Assembly (NCBI RefSeq): GCF_000337095.1
Contig: NZ_AOIV01000010.1
Coordinates: 1 to 64,000, forward strand
Direction: 5' to 3'
Length of the DNA: 64,000 nt
Origin: Halogeometricum pallidum JCM 14848
Lineage (GTDB): Archaea; Halobacteriota; Halobacteria; Halobacteriales; Haloferacaceae
The position numbers and the translations under genes are program-made. Shown piece by piece: positions 17,143-26,667 of the stretch (positions are counted from its first letter, which is position 1; each line of letters begins with the position of its first letter). The notes below the pieces were generated by a model. It ran no database searches, was not told the DNA's origin, and saw nothing but the letters and a program-made list of their open reading frames with translations.

Positions 17143-18189
17143 TCAGTCCTCCAGCACCGCGTCCAGCACCTCGTCGGCGCCGAAGCGCACGACGTCGGCG
17201 GCGGGCGCGTCGAGTTCGGCCGCGTACTCGTCGACGGCCTCGCGGGCCGCCCCGTCGTCGTCGAGATGGAAGGTGTTCAGCGCGCCGGCGACGACGCCCG
17301 ACTCGCGGACGGGCGCCGACAGCGACTCGTACAGGTCGACGTACTCCGGAATCGGCGGCATCTCGAACGACTCGTAGCCGTGAATGGCCTCGCGGCCCGC
17401 GGCGTGACACAGCACCATCGCGTCGGGCATCGCGCCGTGGAGGATGCCGCAGGTGACCGCGGAGTAAGCGGGGTGGACGATGCTGCCCTGCCCCTCGACG
17501 AACAGCACGTCGTAGTCGTCGCCGACTTCGAGTATCATCTCCTCGACGGCGCCGGCGGTGAAGTCCGAGACGACGCGGTCGACGGGGTTGCCCCACCCGG
17601 ATATCATGATGCCCGTCTGGCCCGTCGGGATGAACCCGGCGTCGACGCCGCGTTCCCGCGCCGCCTCCAGCAGTTCCAAGGAGACGGTCATCTTGCCGAC
17701 CGAGCAGTCGGTGCCGACGGTGAGGACGATGTCGGCGTCCACCTCGCTCGCGCGTCCCTGCGACACCGAGAGGTCCTCGTGCGGTCTCCGCACGTCGTTT
17801 ATCTCGACGCCGCGTTCGGCGGCGAGCTCGGCGAACTCCTCGTCGTCGTTCAGGAAGTAGTGCAGACCGGAGATGAGGTCGCACCCTCGCTCGATGGCGG
17901 TCCGCACGTCGTCGCGCCAGGACTCGTCGAAGCCGCCGCCGATGGGGGCGATGCCGACGAGGAGGGCGTCCGCCTCCGGCGCGTCGTCCATCGAGGCGAC
18001 GACGGGCACGTCCGGCAGGTCGGCGCGGTGGTCCCGCGCGGAGGTGCCGGGGTTGTCTCGGTCGAGGACGGCGACCACGTCGTAGTCGGCGTACTTGAGG
18101 ACGCCCGTCGCCGTCTTCGCCCGGTCGGGGAACTTCTCGTGCGCGAGGACGACGACCCGGCGGGGGTCGCCGTCTGTTCCTGCGGTCAT
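17143..18189 (-). CDS. dgcN: DUF1611 protein, DgcN-like D-glutamate N-acetyltransferase
   Basis: 348-residue DUF1611 protein. A Rossmann-like N-terminal half (RVVVLAHEKFPDRAKTATG) is followed by a P-loop-like GTDCSVGKMT (residues 159-168) and the conserved GQTG and EGQGS motifs. In the DgcN/DgcA pathway the DUF1611 enzyme acetylates D-glutamate, so that the product can be racemised by the neighbouring enolase-family enzyme. The two genes are separated by two bases and transcribed together, dgcN first. The remaining deacetylase step is not obvious next door. Assignment depends on context; the family name is firm. Confidence 0.85.
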   Translation of the reverse strand: MTAGTDGDPRRVVVLAHEKFPDRAKTATGVLKYADYDVVAVLDRDNPGTSARDHRADLPDVPVVASMDDAPEADALLVGIAPIGGGFDESWRDDVRTAIERGCDLISGLHYFLNDDEEFAELAAERGVEINDVRRPHEDLSVSQGRASEVDADIVLTVGTDCSVGKMTVSLELLEAARERGVDAGFIPTGQTGIMISGWGNPVDRVVSDFTAGAVEEMILEVGDDYDVLFVEGQGSIVHPAYSAVTCGILHGAMPDAMVLCHAAGREAIHGYESFEMPPIPEYVDLYESLSAPVRESGVVAGALNTFHLDDDGAAREAVDEYAAELDAPAADVVRFGADEVLDAVLED

Positions 18190-18299
18190 ATCCCGAGACG
18201 ACGACGACGAGGGGCTTAATTTCGGGTGTTTCGGTCGGCGCGTCTCCGACCCTCCCGGCCCAACTACATAAGGGGCGCACGCCCGTCCTTCGGAGCGGA

Positions 18300-18689
18300 A
18301 TGCCGGTGACTATCACCGCGAGCCTCCTCGGTACGGTGTTGAGTTTCTTGATCGTCGCCGCGGCGACGTACGTCACCACCAGCGTCCTGAGCGACGGGGC
18401 GAGCGTCGCGTACTCGCTGCTCACGGCCGCCATCACGTCGGTCGTCTGGTTCGGCGTGACGTACTTCATCTCGGGCGTCGTGGGCGTCGGCGGCTACGCG
18501 GTCGCGCTCGGACCCGCACTCGCCGTCATCGCGTACGTGATCACCGTCGACATCCTCTACGAGAAGGGCATCGGGCAGGCCATCGCCATCTCGGTCGGCA
18601 CGTGGACAATCTCGTTCATCATCCTCTACGTAGCCGCGTACTTCGGCTACAGTTCGTTCCAGGCCCTCGGCGTGCCGCCGGGAATCTGA
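18300..18689 (+). CDS. Small four-helix membrane protein
   Basis: 129 residues, nearly all hydrophobic, with four predicted membrane helices (about 5-27, 35-58, 62-85, 97-120). No charged catalytic residues or family motif. ATG 18300 follows an ACTACATAAG promoter-like box near 18264-18273, about 30 bases upstream, suggesting a leaderless message. It is divergent from dgcN and may be an unrelated integral membrane protein. Function unknown. Confidence 0.7.
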   Translation: MPVTITASLLGTVLSFLIVAAATYVTTSVLSDGASVAYSLLTAAITSVVWFGVTYFISGVVGVGGYAVALGPALAVIAYVITVDILYEKGIGQAIAISVGTWTISFIILYVAAYFGYSSFQALGVPPGI

Positions 18690-18710
18690 CGATTCGGTCG
18701 AACTTCCGGT

Positions 18711-19607
18711 TCAGAGACGGTACAGCCGCGTCGTCCAAAACTCCCTGACCGCCTCGCGAAGCGACTCTTCGGGGTCACCCGAGGCGTCCACCGTCGCCAC
18801 CCGGTCGGCCCGTTCTCGAAACTCCCCGAGCACCGTCCGTTCGCCGAGGACGACGAGTCCGTCGGCGGCGTCTTCGTGGGCGGCGAGCATCTCCTTCGCC
18901 CGGTCGAGGTGGTTGTCCACCTGCTCGTCGCGCCGTCGCTCGAAGCGCGCCTGCGAGAACCCGCCCTTCGAGTGGGCGTTCATCACGTCGGATTCCACGT
19001 CGTCGACGAGCGTCAGGGAGTCGCCGTCGTAGACGCCGAGGGCGAACAGGTCCGAGCGGACGAGTGCGACGCGGACGGGTTCGGCGGGGACGAACCACGA
19101 CCGCTCCAATCGGAACTCCTTCCCCCACTCCGCGAACGGGTCGGGCGGCGTCGGGGCGTCGAGGGCGACAGAGACGAGTCCGGCGTCGTCGGTGAGACAG
19201 ACGCAGGGGCCGGCACGGCGGACGAGGGCGGCCCTGTCGCCGAACGCCTCGGCCGCGTCGTCGGGAACGTCGTCGGAGACGGCGGCCGAGAACGCCCCCT
19301 CCGGTCCGGTTTCGAACGATTCGAGGCGGGACAGCACCTCCGTCAGACGCTCGCCGCGGAGGTCCTCGGTCCCCCGGAAGTCGAGTTCGGACTCCTCGTC
19401 GCCGCCGAGTCGGCGGACTCTGTCCTCCAACTCCGTGACCCGGTCTTCGAGGCGGTTGACCTCCTTTTCGGCATCCTGACGCTCGCTGGCAGCCTCCGAG
19501 CGACGCTCCTCCTCGGCCTCGGCGCGGCGTTCGAGGTGCCGTTTTTCCTCCTCTAGCTCCTCGATGCGCGCCTTCAGTTCCGCCCGCCCCAGCAACTCGT
19601 CCAGCAT
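18711..19607 (-). CDS. Vms1/ANKZF1-like peptidyl-tRNA hydrolase
   Basis: 298 residues. Residues 8-68 form a long charged coiled coil. The C-terminal two-thirds is an eRF1-like (VLRF1) domain with the diagnostic SKGGFSQARFERRRDEQ, where Gln219 corresponds to the catalytic glutamine. In eukaryotes Vms1/ANKZF1 releases nascent chains from stalled 60S subunits during ribosome-associated quality control, and the archaeal homologues are assigned to the same family. ATG 19607 is preferred over 19634, whose extra nine residues are not conserved. It is monocistronic, convergent with the small membrane protein. Confidence 0.85.
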   Translation of the reverse strand: MLDELLGRAELKARIEELEEEKRHLERRAEAEEERRSEAASERQDAEKEVNRLEDRVTELEDRVRRLGGDEESELDFRGTEDLRGERLTEVLSRLESFETGPEGAFSAAVSDDVPDDAAEAFGDRAALVRRAGPCVCLTDDAGLVSVALDAPTPPDPFAEWGKEFRLERSWFVPAEPVRVALVRSDLFALGVYDGDSLTLVDDVESDVMNAHSKGGFSQARFERRRDEQVDNHLDRAKEMLAAHEDAADGLVVLGERTVLGEFRERADRVATVDASGDPEESLREAVREFWTTRLYRL

Positions 19608-19672
19608 CGGTACGAACGCGGGGACGCGGCGCACTTGAACGTGCGCCTTGTACGGCCCGCGGCGGTCGGTGG

Positions 19673-20272
19673 CTACTCCGCGGGCGGACTCCGGACGCGA
19701 CGGAACAGGTCGGGGTAGTCGCGGACGACGCCCGCGGCGTCCACGGTCAGCGTCGCGGCGAAGCCGGTTTCGAGGCTCTCGTACCGGTAGCGGTCCTCGT
19801 CCGCCCCCTCGTCGGGGGCGAGGCGGGTGTACCGTTGCTCCGCGCGCGACACGCCGAGGGTCCGCGGGTCGAGGTAGACGGCGTCTATCGTCTCCGACTC
19901 GCCCGGGGCCAGCCCGAGGCGCCGAATCGGGAGCGTGTTCGTCAGCGGCGTCACCGCGATGTCAACGTCGACGCAGCCGTCGAGTTCCGGGGTCGGTTCG
20001 CCGTCGACGGTCCACGACCCCCGGTCGGCGACGAGCGAGAGCGACTCGGACACGGCGGCGTCGTCCCCGTCGTCGACGTCGAGTCGGTCGACCCGGACGG
20101 TCTCGGTTCCGAACTCGGCGTCCGTCCGGATTCGGTATCTGACCCGCGCGGCGTCGCCCCCTTCGTCGACTGCGACGACCAGTCCGTCCGCGCGGAGCCC
20201 TGACGTGAACGCGACGGCGCAGTCCTCGAACCCGACCGCGCCGACCGGTTCCCAGCAGTAGTGCGAGTACAT
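19673..20272 (-). CDS. Putative glycolipid-binding family protein
   Basis: 199-residue beta-rich cytoplasmic protein. The LDGCVDVDIAVTPLTNTLPIRRL stretch is the hallmark of the putative glycolipid-binding family (PF06475), and the PGE...YLDPRTL...QRY region follows in the expected order. The fold is a beta-barrel related to the LolA/glycolipid-binding superfamily. The biological ligand in archaea is unknown. It begins with MYSHYCWEPVGAVGFED. The neighbours are the Vms1-like gene and a DUF5802 gene, with no clear functional link. Confidence 0.8.
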   Translation of the reverse strand: MYSHYCWEPVGAVGFEDCAVAFTSGLRADGLVVAVDEGGDAARVRYRIRTDAEFGTETVRVDRLDVDDGDDAAVSESLSLVADRGSWTVDGEPTPELDGCVDVDIAVTPLTNTLPIRRLGLAPGESETIDAVYLDPRTLGVSRAEQRYTRLAPDEGADEDRYRYESLETGFAATLTVDAAGVVRDYPDLFRRVRSPPAE

Positions 20273-20339
20273 GCCGGAGGCTCGCCGGAAACGGTATTAA
20301 AGAGGGTGAGACGCCTCGCGGGCCGCACGCGCGGCGAAC

Positions 20340-20690
20340 TCAGGCCATCACGGCGTCGTCGTCGACGTCGTACCCCGCATAGCGCAGGAGTTCGTTCGCC
20401 CGCGCGGGCTTTGCGAGGAGCACGTCCCTGTCGTCCGGGAGGTTCGACCCCGCGAAGTCGCGGGGGATGGCGAGCGTGCCGGAGGGAACGCCCTCGTCGC
20501 CGACGACGGGGAAGTGCCCGGTGTCGAGTTTCATCACGAGAGGCACGTCGAGGCGGACGAGGTCCGCCTCGGCGTACAGGCGTTCGTTGACGTGCGTGTG
20601 GTCGGTTCGGTGTATCGCGGGAACGTCACCGTCGTACGGTTCGACGTACAGACGACCCAGGTAGTAACCGCTTGAAAACTGTTCGAACAT
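20340..20690 (-). CDS. DUF5802 family haloarchaeal protein
   Basis: 116-residue small soluble protein with the conserved opening MFEQFSSGYYLGRLYVEPYDGD and a C-terminal DVLLAKPARANELLRYAGYDVD. I recognise it as the haloarchaea-specific DUF5802 family; no function is known. ATG 20690 is chosen over 20699 because the family begins at MFEQFSSG. Upstream, on the other side of the start, an A/T-rich stretch (20702-20745) provides the promoter. Monocistronic. Confidence 0.8.
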   Translation of the reverse strand: MFEQFSSGYYLGRLYVEPYDGDVPAIHRTDHTHVNERLYAEADLVRLDVPLVMKLDTGHFPVVGDEGVPSGTLAIPRDFAGSNLPDDRDVLLAKPARANELLRYAGYDVDDDAVMA

Positions 20691-20813
20691 TCTGTGCATG
20701 TGAATCTCACACAGGATAGAACATAAACTTTGTCGCCAAGCTACATATGGTCGCGCAAACAGAGCGGTCGACGGATAGCAGTCGACGGATTCGAAGCGGG
20801 GCGCGGCCGCGTG

Positions 20814-21122
20814 TCAGTCCTCTCGCCCGCCTCGGGTCGCACCGGTCATCGACCAGACGGCCGTCAGACCGAGGATGCCGGCCGGCAGGAGGGGGAGGAT
20901 GAGGAGGGCGACGGTGTAGGGGACGCCGACGGCCGCGAACACCGACGGGTCGAGGTAGATGATTCCCGGCACGACCAGCGTGCAGAGCACCAAGACGGCG
21001 ACGAGGCCCCATCCTCTGGTCCCGAACCCGGTCGCCTCGGGTTCGTCGCGACTCGCGTCGGCGCCGGGAGTGCCCCCGGGTCGGTGGACGTATCCGCCAG
21101 AGTCGTCGTCCTCAGAGCTCAC
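20814..21122 (-). CDS. Two-helix membrane protein downstream of the dehydrogenase
   Basis: 102 residues: an acidic N-terminal 35 residues then two hydrophobic helices (about 38-58 and 66-90). No motif. The start overlaps the last 11 bases of the preceding dehydrogenase gene (21112-21122), so both are probably on one transcript. Function unknown. Confidence 0.65.
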   Translation of the reverse strand: MSSEDDDSGGYVHRPGGTPGADASRDEPEATGFGTRGWGLVAVLVLCTLVVPGIIYLDPSVFAAVGVPYTVALLILPLLPAGILGLTAVWSMTGATRGGRED

Positions 21123-22152
21123 TATCGGGGATTACCACCACCTTGCCAAAGCCCTCACGGTTCTCTATCATCTCGTGGGCGCGCGCCGCCTCGCTCATCG
21201 GGAGCGTCTCCCGGATTCGGGGTTCGAAGGTGCCGTCCCAGACGTGCTGGAGGGCCTCGTCGGCCTGCCCCGGCGTCGCCATCGTCGACCCGATGACCGA
21301 GAGCTGGTTCCAGAAGATGCGGTTCAGACCCGCGTCGGGGTTCGGACCCGTCGTCGCCCCGCAGGTGACGACGCGACCCCCCTTCCGGAGGCTCTTCAGG
21401 GAGTCCTGGTAGGTGTCCGCGCCGACGTGGTCGACCACCATGTCGACGCCGCGCCGACCGGTCTTCTCGCCGACGACCTCGGCGAAGTCGTCCTCGTCGT
21501 AGTTGATGACGTGGTCCGCGCCGCACTCGCGGGCGTACTCCAGTTTCTCCTCGGTCGACGCCGTCGCGTACACCTCCGCGCCCGCGTGGTCGGCTATCTG
21601 GACGGCCGCGTGGCCGACGCCGCCGGACGCGCCGAGGACGAGGACGGACTCGCCCGGGCGGAGTTCGCCTCGGTCGACGAGCATCCGCCACGCCGTCTGG
21701 AACACCAGCGACGCTGATCCGGCCACCTCCCAATCGACGCCCTCAGGGACCGGCACGAGGTTCGCCGCGGGGACGGCCGCGTACTCCGAGTGGACGCCGC
21801 GGACGTGTTCGCCGATGATGTGGAAGTCGTACGACAGCGTCGGGTCGCCCTTCCGCGAGAACTCGGTGTTCTCGCCGGCGACGCCCGCGATGAGCGCCAC
21901 TCTGTCGCCGGGTTCGAAGCGCGTGACGCCGGGGCCGACTTCCTCGACGACGCCCGCCATGTCGCTGCCGGGGACGTGCGGCATCTCCAGGTCGATGCCG
22001 GGCATCCCCCGCCGCGTCCAGATGTCGAGGTGGTTCAACGCCGCCGCCTTCACGTCGACCACGACTTCGCCGCGCCCCGCCTCCGGGTCCGGGAAATCGC
22101 CGTACTCGATGACGTCTCGGTCGCCGTGTTCCGCGAATTGGACAGCCTGCAT
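21112..22152 (-). CDS. Quinone oxidoreductase-like alcohol dehydrogenase (MDR family)
   Basis: 346 residues of the medium-chain dehydrogenase/reductase superfamily. An N-terminal GroES-like domain (HVPGSDMAGVVEEVGPGV) precedes a Rossmann domain with GASGGVGHAAVQIA around residue 170. The four-cysteine structural zinc loop of classic alcohol dehydrogenases is absent, and the catalytic-zinc cysteine position reads NHLDIW. This therefore fits the zinc-independent quinone oxidoreductase/enoyl reductase branch using NADPH. ATG 22152 is used because the family begins at MQAVQFAEHG. The downstream membrane protein overlaps by 11 bases. Confidence 0.85.
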   Translation of the reverse strand: MQAVQFAEHGDRDVIEYGDFPDPEAGRGEVVVDVKAAALNHLDIWTRRGMPGIDLEMPHVPGSDMAGVVEEVGPGVTRFEPGDRVALIAGVAGENTEFSRKGDPTLSYDFHIIGEHVRGVHSEYAAVPAANLVPVPEGVDWEVAGSASLVFQTAWRMLVDRGELRPGESVLVLGASGGVGHAAVQIADHAGAEVYATASTEEKLEYARECGADHVINYDEDDFAEVVGEKTGRRGVDMVVDHVGADTYQDSLKSLRKGGRVVTCGATTGPNPDAGLNRIFWNQLSVIGSTMATPGQADEALQHVWDGTFEPRIRETLPMSEAARAHEMIENREGFGKVVVIPDSEL

Positions 22153-22296
22153 ACTCACGCCGTCGCACGGCACCGGCAAAAGCCCGCGTTTCGACGAACA
22201 TCAGACTTCTACATAGACAATCGACGAACTCGAAGACGACGGCTGGATTCGGCGTCCTTCACCGGATTCCGGAACGCCCACCGCTGGGTAGGATTA

Positions 22297-22309
22297 GTGA
22301 CGGAGTCAC
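22297..22309. promoter_or_regulatory. Hairpin/palindrome upstream of the FilR1-type regulator
   Basis: GTGAC (22297-22301) and GTCAC (22305-22309) flank a three-base centre. Two TCACAAT direct repeats (22306-22312 and 22318-22324) lie next to it, 20-47 bases before the regulator ATG at 22344. This is where autoregulation would act. The assignment is inference from position. Confidence 0.4.
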
Positions 22310-22343
22310 AATATTCATCACAATCCTGCCCGACATCCGGACG

Positions 22344-23132
22344 ATGGCAGGTCTCGGACAGTCGCTCGAAGCCGTGGTCACGAACCGCGAACCGATGCTT
22401 CGAGCACTCGTCCAAGGACCGCTGACCAAGCCCGAACTGACGGAGGCGGTGGACAGTTCCCGCTCCACCATCGACCGGGCGGTACGCGAACTCGTCGACG
22501 CGGGGTTGGTGCGACGCGCCGACGGGCGGTACGAGGCGACGCTGGCCGGTCGGTCGGCGCTCGACGCCGTCGAGGCGTTCCACGACCGGATGCGCGGAGT
22601 GGAGTCCGCGGCGGGCGTGCTCTCGCATCTCGGACCGGACGCGCCCATCGACTCGGACTTTCTCACCGGCGCCGACGTCCACGTGGCGACGCCGGAGATG
22701 CCCGACAGCGTCGTCCAGCGCTTGTTCGACAGCGTGGAGTCGGCGACGCATCTCCGCGGCATCGCTCCCGTCGCCCTCTCCGGGCATCTGCGCGGATTCT
22801 ACGAGGCCGCGCGGGCGAACGACGCCCGCGTCGAGATGGTCATCAACGCCGACGTCCTCGACAGCCTCGTCGCCACGACCAGCACCCGAGAGACCCTGCT
22901 CGCCCAACTCCGCGACGAACGGGTGACCATTCTGCGCGGGGAGGTGCCGTTCTCCTTCGGCCTGTGGCTCACCGAGACGGAGGCCGGCGTCGTGGTCTAC
23001 AGCGATACGGGCGTCCGCGGCATCATCGTCAACGACACCGCCGACGCGTGCGCGTGGGCCGAGACGTGGTTCGAGACCCTCTCCACCGACGCCCGGCGTC
23101 TCACTCCGTCCGGCATCGAGGCCGACAACTGA
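22344..23132 (+). CDS. Winged-helix regulator with FilR1-type middle/C-terminal domain
   Basis: 262 residues. Residues 10-70 are an ArsR/MarR-like winged helix (LTKPELTEAVDSSRSTIDRAVREL). A ~170-residue alpha/beta sensing domain of the type found in methanogen FilR1 and many haloarchaeal regulators (PF08350) follows. It ends with a strand-rich GLWLTETEAGVVVYSDTGVRGII. The ligand is unknown. It is divergent from the dehydrogenase gene, with palindromic and repeated motifs in the 191-base gap, suggesting it controls itself or its divergent neighbour. MoaB follows 40 bases later. Confidence 0.8.
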   Translation: MAGLGQSLEAVVTNREPMLRALVQGPLTKPELTEAVDSSRSTIDRAVRELVDAGLVRRADGRYEATLAGRSALDAVEAFHDRMRGVESAAGVLSHLGPDAPIDSDFLTGADVHVATPEMPDSVVQRLFDSVESATHLRGIAPVALSGHLRGFYEAARANDARVEMVINADVLDSLVATTSTRETLLAQLRDERVTILRGEVPFSFGLWLTETEAGVVVYSDTGVRGIIVNDTADACAWAETWFETLSTDARRLTPSGIEADN

Positions 23133-23172
23133 GGGCGCGAGAACTTTGTCCCGCGGGGGCGAACCGCGAGTC

Positions 23173-23805
23173 GTGAGCGAACACGGACACGACGGCATCG
23201 GAAGCGCCGGCGACTCGCACAACCACCGAGAACACCACGACGGCCAGCGAGGGAACGAGGGCGGCAGAGGCGAAACCGGAGACGACCACGGCGAGGGTCA
23301 CGACCACGACCACCATCACGACCACGACGTGACCGACCTCGGCGTCGGCGTCGTCACCGTCTCCACCTCGCGGTCGATAGAGGACGACCCCGCGGGCGAC
23401 GCCATCCGCGACGCCTTCGAGGAGGAAGGCCACCAGATTACCGTCCGCGAACTCATCGACGACTCCTTCGACGGCGTCCAGTCGACGGTGAACCGCCTCG
23501 TCGACCGCGACGACGTCGATATCGTGGTCACGACGGGGGGAACCGGCGTCACGCCCGACGACGTGACCGTCGAGGCCGTCGCCGACCTCATGCACAAGAC
23601 GCTGCCCGGGTTCGGCGAACTGTTCCGACGACTGTCCTACGACGAGATAGGCACGCGCGTCGTCGGCACCCGCGCGACGGCCGGCATCGCCGACCACACG
23701 CCGGTGTTCTGCCTCCCCGGCAGCGAGAACGCCGCCCGCCTCGGCGCCGAGGAGATTCTAGTCCCCGAGGCGCCGCATCTGGCGGGGTTGGCGCAGCGAG
23801 AGTGA
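23173..23805 (+). CDS. moaB: MoaB/Mog-type molybdenum cofactor biosynthesis protein
   Basis: 210 residues. The C-terminal 160 form the MoCF (molybdopterin adenylyltransferase) fold. TTGGTGVTPDD is the binding loop, followed by the conserved LPGFGELFR...SYDEIGTR...RATAGI and FCLPGSENA. The first ~45 residues are His-rich (HDHHHDHD) and disordered, an unusual metal-binding-like leader. GTG 23173 is used because it begins the recognisable sequence; TTG 23146 would add nine residues. It adenylates molybdopterin for molybdate or tungstate insertion. It lies 40 bases after the FilR1-type regulator. Confidence 0.88.
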   Translation: MSEHGHDGIGSAGDSHNHREHHDGQRGNEGGRGETGDDHGEGHDHDHHHDHDVTDLGVGVVTVSTSRSIEDDPAGDAIRDAFEEEGHQITVRELIDDSFDGVQSTVNRLVDRDDVDIVVTTGGTGVTPDDVTVEAVADLMHKTLPGFGELFRRLSYDEIGTRVVGTRATAGIADHTPVFCLPGSENAARLGAEEILVPEAPHLAGLAQRE

Positions 23806-23880
23806 GACGGCGGCGCGGGCGGCGATTCGACGACCCGGCGACCCGGTGACACGACGAACCTGCGATTTCTGTCCCGTTGC

Positions 23881-23891
23881 GGTATTTTAAG
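23881..23891 (+). promoter_or_regulatory. Promoter of ilvD
   Basis: TATTTTAA at 23883-23890 lies 26-33 bases ahead of the ilvD ATG at 23916, the standard position for a leaderless haloarchaeal mRNA. This also supports the chosen start over the longer frame beginning at 23877, which would lie upstream of the likely transcript start. Confidence 0.6.
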
Positions 23892-23915
23892 GCTCCGGCC
23901 CGGATATCACCAGAC

Positions 23916-25664
<1,749 letters not shown>

Positions 25665-25673
25665 CCGACGCCC

Positions 25674-25776
25674 GACCTTTTGGTCCAGCTTTTCGAGCGA
25701 ACGGCGTTCCCGTGAGCCGAAGGCGAACGGGAGCACGGGAGAACGCCGTTCTCCCGGAGTGAGCGAGGAAAAGGTG
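25674..25776. repeat. Palindromic repeat element, copy 1
   Basis: The left end reads CTTTTGGTCCAGCTTTTCG and the right end GGAAAAGGTGGAA. The inner CCAGCTTTT and AAAAGGTGG are near-inverted with one mismatch. The centre holds a strong hairpin: 25699-25714 pairs with 25734-25751, interrupted only by a two-base bulge. The same ends with a different central hairpin recur at 29149-29224. Short, non-coding and palindromic, it resembles a MITE or REP-like element. It is followed immediately by the copied ilvD tail. Confidence 0.7.
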
Positions 25777-25812
25777 GAACGGCGCGGTGACGAACCCCGG
25801 CGCGAAGCGGTA
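25777..25812 (+). repeat. 36-bp direct repeat, second copy of ilvD tail
   Basis: Exact copy of 25628-25663, ending ...CGGTA and diverging at the next base (TAG instead of TAA). It abuts the right end of the palindromic element, so the element sits between two copies of the same sequence. Confidence 0.85.
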
Positions 25813-26217
25813 GCCGTTCGAGCGAGAGACGGGTCCGGACCGAACGTCGTCCTCCCCCCGTATCCGGTCCGCTCACGCGACATCCACGGCGCCTCTGGCG
25901 GGCGATTAGGTAGGGGGTGATAGTCTCTGGGGAACTGCTAATTATTTCCAATGATGAACAATTATTATAGTGTGGGGCGGGTTTTGAGAAATCGTGTCCG
26001 GTCGAGAACGGTCGACGGGTGAAATCCCGGCCGTTCCGACGATTGACGCCGCCTTCGGTCCCGCGCCTCCGCGTTCCGCCGCCAGAGCGACGACGGTCGG
26101 CGCGGAGCGGATGCGACGCGCGCCGACCGCCGAAGAGAGGACCCGAACGAGCGTCGAGTCGGAGACGGCTAACGGGCTTCCACGCTGAGACGGACCGCCG
26201 GACACGTAGTTACAACT

Positions 26218-26667
26218 ATGTCAGACGACAGTACACGCGAACCCGCCGACGAACCGACGGTGGAACCGGACGGCGGCGTCGCCGCCTCCGCGGGTCGGGA
26301 CCACCGAGACGTCGACTACCTCGAGAGGGAGGTGAACCTCCTGCGCCCGAGCACGCCCTTCATGCGGGACCACCTGCGCATCATCTGGACCGGATTCGTC
26401 GCGTGGGCACTCGTCGTCTTCGGCCCGGTGACCCTGACTGCGGTCGTGCCGGACCTGATGACGAGGACGGTGCCCGTCGTCGGCTTCCCGCTGCACTACT
26501 TCCTCGTCGCTATCGGGGCGCCGCTCGGAGCGCTCATACTCGCGTTCTGGTACGCGCGTAAGCGCGACGCCCTCGACGAGGAGTACGGCATCGCCCACGG
26601 GACGACTGCGGAAGGACCCAGCGGTGGTCCCGAGAGCGCGGCGACCGACGGGGGGCGGGCCGAATGA
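26218..26667 (+). CDS. Small subunit of sodium/solute symporter (DUF4212)
   Basis: 149 residues. A disordered acidic N-terminus (1-35) leads to a YLEREVNLLRP amphipathic segment. Two membrane helices follow (about 57-80 and 92-115), flanking the DUF4212 core that accompanies large SSS-family transporters. A disordered C-terminus closes it. Its TGA overlaps the ATG of the large subunit by four bases (ATGA, 26664-26667). DUF4212 proteins are thought to be accessory subunits of ActP-like symporters. Confidence 0.85.
   Translation: MSDDSTREPADEPTVEPDGGVAASAGRDHRDVDYLEREVNLLRPSTPFMRDHLRIIWTGFVAWALVVFGPVTLTAVVPDLMTRTVPVVGFPLHYFLVAIGAPLGALILAFWYARKRDALDEEYGIAHGTTAEGPSGGPESAATDGGRAE

Larger units (their letters stand above)
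25665..26217. other. Intergenic region with repeat element and promoter
   Basis: 553 bases with no gene. The left third holds the palindromic element and the duplicated ilvD tail. An A/T-rich block at 25936-25975 (AATTATTTCC, ATTATTATAG) is promoter-like but lies ~245 bases before the symporter operon. Frames crossing the rest are Arg/Pro-rich shadows. A long leader or small RNA is possible. Confidence 0.6.
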
